Shown here: piece after piece, positions 47,171-58,033 of the stretch
Position numbering within the stretch: the stretch's first letter is position 1
Layout of the letters: the number at the start of each line of letters is the position of its first letter
Source: Valencia hispanica
Lineage: Eukaryota > Chordata > Actinopteri > Cyprinodontiformes > Valenciidae
Direction: 5' to 3'
DNA length: 64,000 nt
Assembly (NCBI GenBank): GCA_963556495.2
Contig: OY747715.1
Location: 14,621,239 to 14,685,238 of the forward strand
Notes under the pieces: generated by a model
What the model was told of the DNA's origin: nothing
Databases searched by the model: none
Seen by the model: the letters and a program-made list of their open reading frames with translations, nothing else
Program-made: the position numbers and the translations under genes

Positions 47171-48103
47171 TTATGACGGAGGTGATGGTGGGCTCCCACT
47201 TGAGGTCCTGGGTGATTGTGATACCCAGGAAGCAGAATGAGTCCACAGTGGTGATGGGGTGTCAGTCAGGGTGATGGAGGGGAGTGGGGCTGTGTGCTTC
47301 CTAAAGTCCACAATAATCTCCACTGTCTTCTGGGAGTTCAGCACCAGGTTGTTGTGGCTGCAAAAGGACAACAGACGTTCAGCCTCCATCCTGTAAGCAC
47401 ACTCATCCCCGTCCGACAGGAGCCCAATAACATTTGCCAAATTAATTAGCTTGACAGACTAGTGGTCAAAGGTGCAGCAGTTGGTGTTCAGGGAGAAGAC
47501 CCGAAGAGAAAGAACACAGCCCTGAAGGGAGCCGGTGCTGATGGTCCGAGACATTCTTCCCCAGTCTCACATGCTGCTTCCTGTCAGTCAGGAAGTCAGT
47601 GTCCACCTGCAGATGGGATCAGGCACGTTCATCTGGGACAGCTTGCCTTGGAGAAGATCTGGAAGGATGGTATTGAAGGCAGAGCTGATGTCCACAAACA
47701 GGATCCTGGCATAGGTTCCCAGGGAGTACAGATGCTGGAGGATGAAGTGTAGAGCAATGTTGATGGCATCGTCTAAAGACCTGCTGGCTCTGTAGGCAAA
47801 CTGCAGGGGATCCAGAAGAGGGGCCGTGAGGATCTTGAGGTAGGAAAGAACCAGGAGCTCAAAGGACTTCACGACCACAGATGTCAGAGCCACAGGTCTG
47901 TAGTCATTGAGTCCAGTGATCCTTGGCTTCTTGGGAACAGAGACAATGGTGGAGGTCTTGAAGCAGGCAGACACATGACATGCCTCCAGTAAGGAGTTGA
48001 AAATCCCTAAAAACCCATTTGCACAGAGTCTAAGAGTGGCAGGAGACACACCATCTGGGCTGCAGGCTTTCCGGGCATTCAGGATTTTAAACTGCTTCCT
48101 CAC
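47171..48103 (-). pseudogene. Rex1-like reverse transcriptase (broken)
   Basis: Clear RT landmarks: KACSPDGVSPATLRLCA, NDYRPVALTSVVVKSFELLV, LDPLQFAYRASRSLDDAI and motif A ILFVDISSAFNTILPDLL. A frame change follows ICRWTLTS near 47588. The FADD catalytic box is not intact: only a deleted LANVIGLLSDGDECAYR stretch remains at about 47400, then NLVLNSQKTVEIIVDFRK and FLGITITQDLKWEPTIT. The protein cannot be active. Rex1-type assignment rests on remembered family sequence. Confidence 0.8.
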
Positions 48104-48318
48104 ATCTGCTTCATGAATATGAAAGGTTGTGGTGGAAGAAGGTCATGTTAGGCCCTCATAGGTGTGGCGTGAGGAGGGGGTTGCTGAGGGTGAAGTCCTT
48201 GATGGTGGTGATGGCTCTGAGGTGGGGGGAGCAGGGGAGGTGAGTGTCCATAGTGTCTCTATAGTTGGGACTGGTGGAGGTGTGAAGGGTGCATGATGGC
48301 TCATCAAAACGACAGTAA

Positions 48319-48916
48319 GGTCATGTCTACCTTAAGCCATTTAAGTGCTTAAATGAATAAATATTTAGTCAATACCCCATCTCAGCCACACTAGCCCATC
48401 ATTTAAGGGTCCCCTCCCTGGACATTTTTTTACACGGGTAAGGGGGCCATCAGTTTCATAAATCTCCAGCTCTTGGATTGGTGTGGACTCCTTAAGCGTC
48501 TAAAAACTGAGTTCGGTAAGGAAGTGACATCAGAAAACACGCGCCACAGTCAGGTTAATAACAACTGGTGACCACTCAGAGGTAAACAACAGGAAGATGG
48601 AGGCGAATCATTCAAACATGCACTTGTTGCTCCTTTGTGTGCATGTAGAGACGCTTCTAAAAATCCCACAAGAATACCTTAAGAGAAGGCACAGCGCGAT
48701 TGCAGCAATTTCAGATACACCATATCTCAGACAGTGACTGTGACGTCATATATGTGGGTCTGCTTTTTTTCATGCATGCCTACTAGGTAGGGGTTGCACC
48801 AGCGGGCAGAAGGAGGGAAGGGGTCGTGAACGATGCTTTGTGTGTGTGTGGACAGGTATAAGGTTACGTAGGATATACCCTGTATAAGCTTAGCCATGTT
48901 TAGTCTAGAACCAACC
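48319..48916 (+). mobile_element. PIF/Harbinger-type miniature (598 bp) inside the Rex1-like LINE
   Basis: TAA target duplications (48316-48318 and 48917-48919) split the LINE linker exactly between NNFY and YCRFDE, so the pre-insertion site can be reconstructed. Ends are GGTCATGTCTACCTTAA and, reverse-complemented, GGTTGGTTCTAGACTAA, a weak inverted repeat. A three-base TWA duplication is typical of PIF/Harbinger. A 46-codon frame at 48597-48737 (MEANHSNMHLLLLCVHVETL) may be a scrap of a transposon gene. Confidence 0.7.
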
Positions 48917-49593
48917 TAAAAGTTGTTTAGGGTGTTGGCTAAGAGCAAGTGATCAGTGGAGTGGGGGGTTTTAGGCTATTTACCTAAAACTTTTCCACAA
49001 AGAGGCTGAGTCATTCTCTGAGATCTGCTGCTGCATTGTCTCAGAGAGCTGGTGTCTAGCAATTTCCACTTTTTTGCTAAATCTGTACCTTGCCTCTCTG
49101 TAGCAGTCCCTGTCTCCGCTACTGAATGCCTCTCTCTTTCCAATATTTGTCATTCTTATAACTCACCCTGGTGCGTGATGGCACAATGCTGTCCTCGCAG
49201 AAGTGGATTCAAGAGGTAACAGTGGACTCATCCAAGCGTTCAGAAGCAGCCCTCATTGCGTCCCAGTCTGTAGTTTCTAAACATGTGGGAAGCCCTTCCA
49301 CAGCCTCGTTGCTCCTGAATTTTATAGTCCTCACCACCGCTTTGGAGAGCTTCAGCCTCCGTCTTTACACAGGGATCGGGTGGATCATCAGGTGGTCAGA
49401 AATTTAGAGTGCAGCGCGGGGCACTGTGTGATAGGCCCTACTTATTGTGTTGTAACAGTGATCTAGTGTCCTCTACTCTTCTCTGGTGTAAGAGTACCCA
49501 GAAGAATGTCCAGACACACAAATAACACACAAAAACAAGACAAAAATAGTGCACAGGAGTACCAGGGCATCTGTTCCCGGCGCCATCTTGGAT

Positions 49594-49844
49594 GTGGATA
49601 CAGCATAAATTTACAGGATGTGTAACATATCTACTGAATATATTGCTCTGGTAAGAAAGGTGAACAGCAACATAAAGACTAAGGAACACAGTAGACTGAT
49701 CAGGGAGAAAGTTACAGAGACATTTTAACCAAGAATTAGGTTACAAAACAATGCTGTAAGCTTTAAAAATCTTAAGGAGCACTGTTCCATTTATTATCCA
49801 AAAATGGAAAGAGCATAGCAAAACTCAAGAGCTAACAAGATATT
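49594..49844. other. Unique spacer
   Basis: Nothing recognised between the LINE 5' end and the next LINE tail; under 300 bp. Confidence 0.4.
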
Positions 49845-50010
49845 CAATTTAATCAAACATACTTTATTTATCCCAAAGAAAAATTTTATGTTGGGAGAAA
49901 GGATCTCCTGTAGCAGCCAGCCCTCAGCAAATCTGAAGACGCCCCTGACTGAGGGAACTGTTACTGTAATGACATGTAAACAGCACAATATCCAGGCAGA
50001 GACAATATTT
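49845..50010 (-). mobile_element. Rex1-like LINE 3' remnant
   Basis: The reverse complement ends AATTTTTCTTTGGGATAAAT then AAAGTATGTTTG, a typical fish LINE tail. Upstream, ATCTCCTGTAGCAGCCAG and CCCTGACTGAGGGAACTGTT resemble the Rex1 region just before it (from memory). Confidence 0.5.
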
Positions 50011-50489
50011 CACAGTAAACTGATATCCTGGATGACACCATCAGTTGTTGGCAACTACTGCTAAACCACCTCATTTACATTTGAAACTCCTCTTTAAATC
50101 TCTGTTTGGTTTAATGGTCAGAAACCTGGTCAGAGAGACATTGGAGTTGGGGATATGATCCTTGTCCATTATGATGGATGGAAGAGATGGTTTGAATTTC
50201 TCTTTCTCTTTGGTCTTGCTCTGCATCCATGAAACTCCTCTGGGGTTTGGGGTTGTAGTTCAAGTATATTTGACCTTTTTAGTTGGGAATCAGCTGCTCC
50301 CGGTGGTAAAGTAAAAACAAAAAACAAAACCACAGTTATGCATCATAACAACTATCGGAAAGTAAGAGCGAAAATCCATCCAGCTGCACAACATACAAAA
50401 CCAGAAGGAATAATTGCTCAAGAAAGCAGCACCTCAAACAAAAAGAAATTATGAACAAAACTCCATAACGAAACATAATAAACATGTTG
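50011..50489. other. Unique DNA, no gene seen
   Basis: No recognised feature. Confidence 0.4.
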
Positions 50490-50790
50490 TTCTCCAACAT
50501 AACCATACTGTATCGTTGTCCTATGGACCTACAACTGCAGGTGGCCTGGGAATGGTACAGTATTGGTCAGTTGTATGGGCCACAATGGAAACAGGACAAA
50601 ATTTCATACCGAACTGCACCAATCCTGCTGTACTGTTCAGTGGAAATTAGGCATTAAGAGTCTGCAAAAGACTGAGTGGGAGCTTCACCAACCAGTCGAA
50701 CAACAACGTACACGTGAACATACAGCCAGAGCTACAATGGATCAGACCATCTGTTAAAATGTCCCAGTCAATGTCCAGATACAAATCCAA
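50490..50790 (+). pseudogene. Decayed Tc1-like transposase relic
   Basis: Parts read SAKD-, ATMDQTI and CPSQCPDTNPT, which align with ESAKDL, ATMEWF and [11 protein letters not shown] of Tc1 transposases. Several frameshifts and stops; no terminal repeats. Confidence 0.5.
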
Positions 50791-51540
50791 CTGCATACAA
50801 CCCAAATACTTATCATCTCTTAAGATAACATAGCAAACCTAAAAAGATGACAGATCTCTCACTATTTCTGTATAAAACAGTCTTTCAGGTCCAGTTTTAA
50901 TCAGTTCATTGATATGAATGACAGATTTTTTTAATGCATCTATCCTAAAGGAAAAAAAACCAAGTAATTAAAATTTTAACAACCCCCCGAAAACACATAA
51001 AAATTCAGCAAAATCAGGACTTGCAGCTGCAATATGCACTCTGTGCACCTGCAAAAACCCTCTAACTGTTCTTAACCCACCGAGGAAAAACCAACTCCAG
51101 AAACAGCCTCTAACTGCAAAATTTTAAGTGCCATGAAATCTGTTTGGAAGAAAAGGTTTTACAGATGCTACTATAATTCAACTCTGTAAGTGAGCTTTCT
51201 CTGTATTTCCTCAGACTGGTAAAAATAACGAAATATTTGAATAAATCTCTCTGGGAAATTAATTAAATATGCTGTCTTCCCAAAGCTCTGAATCTGAGTG
51301 TGTGGCCTCTCGGTGCTACAGGCATTACGGGCTAGTCTGAGCATTTTTATTAGTTCCTCGAATGCCAAAAGAACCCACATGGTTATGTGAAGCAGCTGCT
51401 AGAAGTACAAGAGATCTGTAAGGTCTGAATTCTCTGGCACAGGGAAAGGCGGTGGATGTAAAGTGGTCTGCAACACGGGCTCGGGCACATCTGCCAACCA
51501 CCTTAACATCTGTATCTGTCTATATCATATAGACAGATAC
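50791..51540. other. Unique DNA, no gene seen
   Basis: No recognised exon or repeat. Confidence 0.45.
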
Positions 51541-51541
51541 G

Positions 51542-51591
<50 letters not shown>

Positions 51592-51616
51592 TATATACAC
51601 ATATATAGATATATAC

Positions 51617-51648
<32 letters not shown>

Positions 51649-51724
51649 GTTTATAAATATATACATATATATATATGTGTATATATATGTATATATGTGT
51701 ATATATATATACACACACACACAC

Positions 51725-51794
<70 letters not shown>

Positions 51795-51851
51795 GTGTAT
51801 ATATATATATATGTGTATATATATGTGTGTATATATGTATATATATATGTG

Positions 51852-51916
<65 letters not shown>

Positions 51917-51972
51917 ATGTATATATATACATATATATATATATATACATATATACATATATCTACACACAT
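51541..51972. repeat. Compound (CA)n/(TA)n microsatellite, about 430 bp
   Basis: CA starts the tract, then alternating TA with CA, TG and TACA interruptions. Pure TA runs of more than 40 bases lie at about 51737-51786 and 51857-51911. All Ile-Tyr frames on both strands are translations of this repeat. Long TA tracts can extrude cruciforms and often mark assembly or copy-number uncertainty. Confidence 0.98.
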
Positions 51973-51974
51973 AT

Positions 51975-53003
51975 ATCTGTGAATCTAAACCTGGTTCCCT
52001 AACGAAAGAATTACATGTTATGTTTCTGATAACCAGCATTTGAAGGTTTAAGCACCCCAGTGCGTTTGGTAATTCCACCAAGGTCTCGCTGAGTAAATTA
52101 GACCAATAGAGTCTGCTCCGGTCTAAAACTTCAATACTTGCTGCAGTTTCAGTTTTCTTCCATTTTGGTCGGACCAGCTATAGAAATTAGGCAAAATGAG
52201 GAAGTGAGATTTAGCAACTTTCCCAGGTTGTACATGAATTTATTTGTACCTGAGAGTCTAAGTGGTGTTAAGCAATTCTATTAAATCCCAATCATGTTTA
52301 CAGTAAAGGGCGGCAGCAGTGAAAAACTCACAAACACCTTTTAAAATGCATATGTTAGAGTAGAGAATATACTTCAGAAACAAAATTAAAAATATAGTTA
52401 AGCACATTTTTTTCATATTCTTAGCAGATTTAAGTTTTTATTTTTTTTAATTACAGCGAGAAATTTGTTACCAATAGGAAATGAAACATCCGAATAAAGT
52501 ATGTTTTATTCTTTTATATATGTTGAGAATTATTTCTAAACCTTTTAATAATCAACGGAAAAATGTTTATAGTTTTTTTTAACAATCAAACCCTTCTTCT
52601 AATTGCCAGCTTTTTTAATTCTCTCCACTGGAATTTTGGTTATTTTTCTTTGGATGATTAGCTCCAAGTCTCTGAAGTTGGAAGGCGATCTTGTCATCAT
52701 CCTAATCTTTAGCTCTCTCCACAGAATCTCCATCAATTCAAGTTGGGATTCGATCCAAAACTATAATATTGCTTCTAGTCAGAAGAAACATGTTGGTAAA
52801 ATTCAAAGATTACTTTAAACCCTACATCTGCCAGGGTATGAACAATTTTGGGTTTAACAGTATACCTTTTTAATTCTCATATTAAAATATATTTCTTTGT
52901 AATGAAATGGGTTGTTTTCAGAAGCCATTTTAACACATAAAATTTGATTAACACCAAATATATTAACAGTATTTAATTAAAAATCAACTTTAAAGCTGAT
53001 TAA
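51975..53003. other. Unique DNA, no gene seen
   Basis: AT-rich, without recognised exons or repeat ends. Confidence 0.45.
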
Positions 53004-53005
53004 AC

Positions 53006-53765
53006 CTGCGGTTCCCAACCTTTTTTCTTCAAAGACTCTTCTTCTAGCACATACATGTAGATTTATGCATGAATGCACTTAATTTCCTTAGTATTTCATT
53101 AATTTTCCCAAATCATAATGCAAATCTCTCTGATAACCTGTCCATGGCAGAGGTCGCGCTGGACAAGTTTTTTGGCTGCCATTTTGACCGACAGGGTCAA
53201 ACAAATCCAGTCATAATCTATTTTTACCCGTCAATTTTTAAATATGACAGTATTTTAAAACATATTCAATAGTATTTTTATTTATTTGTTTGAAATAATA
53301 TTCAATCCAAACAAGCTGGACAGAGAACTACTTATAAAAAATGCAATTTAACAACAACACTAAAAATATGAATACCTGCTGTAGCCTGAACACACAGTCA
53401 CAAGTTTCTCCTGCTCCGCCTAGAACTGAAATGCGCACCCATTTGTGCATAAGCAAATAGTAGGATTGCTGCAGAAGTTATTGTCATGAGGTTTTGGATT
53501 TTTGCCTCAGACAGATGACTTCTCATGGGCGTTTAGATGTTGTTCTGAAGGCTGAATCCGCACTCTGCTGCCGCACTGGAGTTAAGCGCCACTTCAGCCA
53601 AAGTTTTGAAATGAGGAAACATTTCTCCAATTAAAGCGATCCGAATTCGAAAAACTCTGAAGGAACCATTTCCTGACCCGTAAAATTTATGCTTCAGCAA
53701 AAGGAAACCCTGCGGGAGGAAAGCCGTTTGGTACACATAAAGCTCATTGGAGCGTGTCTAACCAG
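53006..53765 (-). mobile_element. hAT transposon remnant
   Basis: The left edge CTGCGGTTCCCAACCTTTT resembles the CAGTGGTTCCCAACC terminus of fish hAT elements (from memory). The right portion carries a transposase C-terminus on the minus strand. The right terminal repeat is not identified, and the element is heavily decayed. Confidence 0.5.
53405..53736 (-). pseudogene. hAT transposase C-terminal dimerisation remnant
   Basis: The minus-strand frame reads FPHFKTLAEVALNSSAAAE, CGFSLQNNI, then a stop and RSHLSEAKIQNLMTI. This fits the hAT dimerisation block (-PL--LA---L-IP-SSA--ERGFS--N-IKT--R--L), also found in ZBED/ZNF862-like host proteins. Stops at NNI* and after SRRSRRNL make it a pseudogene. 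The arginine of the usual ERGFS is lost. Confidence 0.65.
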
Positions 53766-53864
53766 CTGCACTGGCCAGTTGTGCTTCAAAGCTTCACTAA
53801 CTTTTCAACGTGCAGTCAGCTCCCGATTAACGAGATGCATTGAATACAGTGTCTGGGTGTGAGA

Positions 53865-54075
53865 TGATACTCAGATGCTCTCATGGGAATCTTTTTTTTT
53901 TCTTTAACTGATTTGGTTACTCCATGCGTAAAGTTTAAAATATCTGCACATTTGCACCAAGTGGTCAGGGATGTGAATACTCATCTGTGAAAATTATGGG
54001 CAGCCTTCATATTTTTCCATCACTGTTCTAAAAAAACTGGTCAAATGCGGAAAAGATTAGGTTAACGTGACCCTG
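53865..54075. repeat. Dispersed repeat, inverse of 63540-63740
   Basis: ACTCAGATGCTCTCATGGGA, then ATCTTT, TTCTAAAAAAAC-GGTCAAA and GGTTAACGTGACCC align in order with the reverse complement of 63540-63740. It may belong to the decayed hAT element upstream, but this is not shown. Confidence 0.6.
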
Positions 54076-54109
54076 GTCTAGAATCAATTATTACTTAGAT
54101 TTCAATCAA

Positions 54110-54787
54110 AGGTGACATCCTGTTGTTTGTGACAGAGTGCTTACTGTACAACAGAGTACTACCAGTGTTGAAATTTTAACCTGTCTTTACCCTCTTTTAT
54201 TAGCATTTAGCAACAACAGTCTCAGTTTATATTCTCAAATCCAGCATGCCTCATGGCAAAACGACACTTAAAGCTCAAAATACTAAAACTAAGCAAATTT
54301 GTTAGGTATAACATGGTCGGCTTTCCTGTTATCTGAATAAGATGTCTCCAAATCAATTCAATCAAAATGTTTCCAAGGCTTCCCAAGGTACATTTTGTAC
54401 CGGAAAATGTCCAAAAATGGAACACGACAAAGAAGCAAATTGACAAGAACTCAACAAAGTCTAGCTCTCTGTCGTAAGCATTGGTAATATGGGCTTAAAA
54501 TGTTGCATTTATGGTATTTATTTTGATATCGATAAAAGTGGTGATAAAAAAGCATTTACAATTGCTTTGCAGTCTTTTTTAGGCAGCTGTATGGCTCTGG
54601 CTGCATGTCGCAAAAGTCAAAGTCCCACAAACATGAATACTGCTTTTAAAAAACTCACCCAGGCTTCATCAAGACACCAGTTACATAAGGCTCCAAAATG
54701 CACACATTAACTGCATTTAATCAAATTTTCTAATTTATTGAATCTTTCATGCAGCCAGCAGTGAAGAAAATAGACAAATTAACAATA
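54110..54787. other. Unique DNA, no gene seen
   Basis: No recognised exon or repeat ends. Confidence 0.4.
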
Positions 54788-54795
54788 CAGGCAAT

Positions 54796-55217
54796 TAGGA
54801 ATGTGTATTGGCAAAAATCTGGCGATACGATATGTATTGCGATACAGGGGAGACAATACGATATATCGTGATATATCGCAATACTATGAGTAAGAGAACA
54901 TATTGTGATTTTTAAAACTCAATTTAACAGTAGGAAAACTGTCACAGCATTCTAAATGCTCCGACCTGTTTCATACATAACACATCCAGTTTTATTACTA
55001 GATCTAGTTGATCCACTGGAACGAAGAAGGTGACAACAGCCACAAGCTACCAGTCCTGCTTTTAATTTTACTACAAAAATTACTGTCATCATCAATGGTT
55101 CCATTCAAATCCCCCCCCCCCAAAAAAATCAATATATATTTTTTGGGAATATCGATACAATATCGGGAAATAAAATATCGTGATATATCGGTGTATCGAT
55201 ATTTTCTTACATCCCTA
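54796..55217. mobile_element. hAT-type miniature (422 bp)
   Basis: 8-bp duplications CAGGCAAT (54788-54795) and CAGACAAT (55218-55225) differ at one base. The ends are TAGGAATGTGTATTGGC and, reverse-complemented, TAGGGATGTAAGAAAATATC. Subterminal GATACGATAT, ATATCGTGATATATCG words occur on both sides. It has no coding capacity. It is a different family from 34842-35240, though the ends are similar (TAGGGATG). Confidence 0.85.
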
Positions 55218-55228
55218 CAGACAATACT

Positions 55229-55400
55229 GCCTGGGTGCTCTCCAGATAGCGCTTACCAAGGCCCTGTGTCAGTCCCTTAGCTGCTGCTGTTGATGTGGTG
55301 CTGCCGGTGCAGATGGCTCCATTGATGGCGTTTTATAACCTGGCTCATCTGTACTCAGCCCAATATCCTTTTATTGCTGCTTTTAAGTGTGTGCATGCAA
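55229..55400 (+). mobile_element. L2-B 3' untranslated fragment
   Basis: CTGCCTGGGTGCTCTCCAG, GCAGATGGCTCC-TTGATGGC and CTGTACTCAGCCCAATATCC match the L2-B 3' untranslated region at about 17690-17890 with internal deletions. It begins right after the hAT target duplication. Confidence 0.7.
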
Positions 55401-55784
55401 TGAATAATTCCTTAAACACAGAAATGGCTGGAATGTATGTGAAAGCAGTGCTATTTTCTCCCAAAACATTCATTACATTTTAATATTTGAATAAAGCTTC
55501 CCACAAATTTGCCAGAAGATGATTTGTGCACGTGTGTCCGTGTGTGTGCGCGCACGTATGTGTTCCTAGAGTCTGTAGCTAATCCAAAAGAAGCCAAGAC
55601 TAAAGATGACTAGTCAAGATTGGACGTAATAAATTACCATTTAACAAAGACTGCCTGTAAGCTTTTAGGCCACCTCAGCATAAAAAAAACCAACAACTTG
55701 AAGACATGTAGCCCCCTAAATGCTCACAGTAAAACCACCCCCTTCAAGATGTTAAAACCTCTTATAGATTTAAGTCATTCCTAC
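55401..55784. other. Intron DNA downstream of the jade2-like exon
   Basis: No recognised feature. The splice donor of the exon lies at the right edge (GTAGGA on the minus strand at 55784-55779). Confidence 0.5.
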
Positions 55785-55942
55785 CTGACCACAGGCTCTG
55801 GTATGGCCTCTAGGTTGGCTGGGACCTGAACCCCCTTCTCCCACTCTTGTCTCCAGGGGTCCGACAGCACATAGAAGTCATCTGGGCCGAGCTGGGCAGA
55901 GTCTGGCAGCTTCATGGCTGTGATGAAGTCTGTACGAAACAC
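55785..55942 (-). CDS. jade2: JADE-family PHD protein, single internal coding exon (jade2-like)
   Basis: On the minus strand TTTACTCTGGCTTTCAG precedes the exon and GTAGGAATG follows it, so both splice sites are good. The 158 nt encode 52 residues plus two bases of a split arginine codon. The product starts [20 protein letters not shown] and includes [14 protein letters not shown] and [12 protein letters not shown] proteins (PHD-finger scaffold subunits of the HBO1/KAT7 histone H4 acetyltransferase complex, nuclear) carry this block N-terminal to their PHD fingers. The ending EAIPEPVVR resembles JADE2 rather than JADE1 or JADE3 (GTIPQPVAR or similar), from memory. No frame damage is visible. 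Neighbouring exons were not recognised: the PHD-finger exons should lie at lower coordinates and the start-codon exon at higher ones. Confidence 0.85.
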
Positions 55943-57502
55943 CTGAAAGCCAGAGTAAAGGGAAGAGAGGTAGAAAAATGAGGCTTACTGACTTAAAAAG
56001 TCAGATACCAATGCATGGAAAAGTTTTTACAATGCTAGTTTTACTTGGAGATAAAATTAAGTCACTTTTTTTACATTCAGTAATGAGCAGGGTAGAGACA
56101 GGAGACAAATGAAAGAGGTGGACACGAAAAATCAAACGCAGCAAAAAATGTCTTAGTCAGTAGCCAAAAATGGTGACACATTTAACTTTAAACCACCCAC
56201 AAAAGAACAAATCTATTCATTTTATAACTAAAACAACTAATTATTGCAATCTCTGTTATATTCTTGCATCTGATCAAGGACAAACCTTCATAAGGAACAT
56301 AGAAATGATGCAGATTTTTCCTTAAACAGCTTGATATCTGTGGAAATTGTACTTCAGAAGTAATCCATCTGGATAAGTCATTATTTTCCATTAGAAAAAA
56401 ACTATGTGCAGCTTAACTGTAAGCAGACATAGTTTAATTTAATAATGGGTGTCTTGGTCCAAATACAACGCTCACTCCAATATAAACAGACAACAACTAT
56501 GTCACATCTTGAGTTGATCCTATGTGAGCCTAAAGATTCCTGACAGACTTTAGAATTGAATAGCTCACAGTTACAGTTGTCCACAAACTTGAAACATACT
56601 CCAAATCTTGCTCTTTTTTTTCTACATGTGTAGTGTTTTCCAGTAATTTTACCTGTAGTTTGGTAGTTTTAACATTTATATCTGAATTATGACAGTCTTC
56701 AAACTCTACACGCAATACACTGCCCGATATTGTAGATACAAGTCTCAAACTTTAAAGTTGCAACCCAGACAAGTGGGCAGACTTAAACATAAGATCATTA
56801 CCATTAACTGATGCCGCTTTAAATGTAGAGATGGAAAAATATAATTAAATGAAAATTTTCTTTGTTGCAACATCTTTTTTTGATATTTCATGGGTTTTTT
56901 GAATCATTTGCCTTTAAATGACCCAATATTTCACATAATTTCTTTTTCCAACACCACAAAGCATATCATAGCAACTAAGGTATTGATCTGTATATGTAGA
57001 CAAATCAGCTGGTACCCTTCCAACTCTTTGAAACAATGCTTCATTTGTTCTGAAAAATTATCAGATTAAAAGTCCCGTGTTTTTACATCAAAACAATGAA
57101 TGAAACGGAGACAGAGATGAATTTGGAGGAAATGCTGCTTCTCATTTTGTTGATGAGGCGACATCGTATAAACAGGTGTAGTCTGGCCAAATTCCCACGA
57201 GTTTATCTTCTAAAATGTAATCTTCTCCGTGGGCTGCCATCTTGGAATCATGTGAGCGGGGAGCGCATTTTGATTGGTCACTTGAATATTTGCCCTCTGC
57301 ACAAGCTCACATAGAACGCACACAGTAAGTCTTCCCCCTTGCAAGGCGAAAGATATCAATCCTGTTTGATTTTCACCTCAACGCCTCGTGAGGCAGAACA
57401 TTCACCGAAAATTAGTTGCACACAGCGAGCTATCTGCTAAGCAAAAGGCCTCGAATGACTTTTTGCTCAGCAGAGTGCTCTCGTGTGCGGCAGGCTTAGG
57501 GT
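55943..57502. other. Intron DNA upstream of the jade2-like exon, no other exon seen
   Basis: I looked for the expected N-terminal JADE exon (start codon, Ser-rich segment) and did not find it. No transposon ends were recognised. Confidence 0.45.
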
Positions 57503-57751
57503 TAAAGGTCTTTGCACACCGGGTCCGTTTTTTTCGACAGTATTTTCTTTCAAATCAATGTCGAGTCAATGTGGACGTGCACACCACTGACAAAATTCCA
57601 TCCTGCGATTTTGAGAGTTTTATTTTTTTGGATTGAGGTTGATTTTTTAAAAACTGGTATCCGACAGATAAACACTTGACCAATCAGAGAAGGAGTGGTG
57701 ATGGTGTCGTCAGAGCCGAGAGTCGGGAACTGAAGTTATTTTTTCTTCACC

Positions 57752-57885
57752 ATGGCTGAGCGTCTGATCCTTTTTGTGTCCCAGCACCCCTGTCTCTTTG
57801 ATAAAAAAAGAGAAAAACTACAAGGACAACGATTATAAGGATAATGTGTGGCGATCCATTGCCGAAGAACTTGGATATGGAGATG
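57752..57885 (+). pseudogene. Harbinger MADF/Myb-like protein, first exon (frameshifted)
   Basis: ATG at 57752 opens MAERLILFVSQHPCLFDKKR. After one frame change in the A-rich run near 57808 it continues NYKDNDYKDNVWRSIAEELG and YGD. This is the MADF DNA-binding domain start (I-LV--HP-LYD...Y-D...W--IA-ELG). A GTAAGT splice donor follows at 57886. In Harbinger elements this protein helps import the transposase and bind the ends (known from the family). Confidence 0.8.
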
Positions 57886-57915
57886 GTAAGTAAATCAATG
57901 TGTACAAAATAGCTG

Positions 57916-58033
57916 TGTACTCTCCAAACTCTCCTCTCTTCTCCAGAATAGGATGTACCCAATGCGCTCCTTTCTTCTTTTCTTTCTCCATCATTATCAA
58001 CACAATGTCATCGTCACTTGATGTTGAATCCAT
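57916..58033 (-). pseudogene. Harbinger transposase, N-terminal fragment
   Basis: From ATG at 58033 on the minus strand, MDSTSSDDDIVLIMMEKEKK leads to AHWVHPILEKRGEFGEY. The block W-VHP-----R---GE--- is the usual N-terminal part of PIF/Harbinger transposases, before the catalytic DDE region, which is absent here. A GTACAC follows and may be the splice donor. The upstream codons are in frame, so the true start is uncertain. Confidence 0.7.

Larger units (their letters stand above)
47075..49593 (-). mobile_element. Rex1-like LINE with internal deletion and nested insertion
   Basis: The 5' end (reverse complement CCAAGATGGCGCCGGGAAC) is at 49593. After about 150 bp the sequence jumps to the end of the endonuclease and the linker (MIHPIPV, TCLETTDWDAMRAASERLDE, PSRTRVSYKNDKYW), so most of the endonuclease is deleted. 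The linker (LANTLNNFY / YCRFDE) is split at 48319-48916 by a Harbinger miniature. The reverse transcriptase follows (48103 to about 47170), and the 3' end is cut at about 47075 after LRQLRKFNLSARTMMQF. Confidence 0.8.

Noticed and set aside
51463..52081. Long Ile-Tyr ORFs of up to 192 codons on both strands
   Set aside because: Translation of the TA/CA microsatellite; the same tract is open in several frames.
53069..53272. 67-codon ORF beside the hAT left edge
   Set aside because: No transposase or host motif; it sits within decayed repeat DNA.
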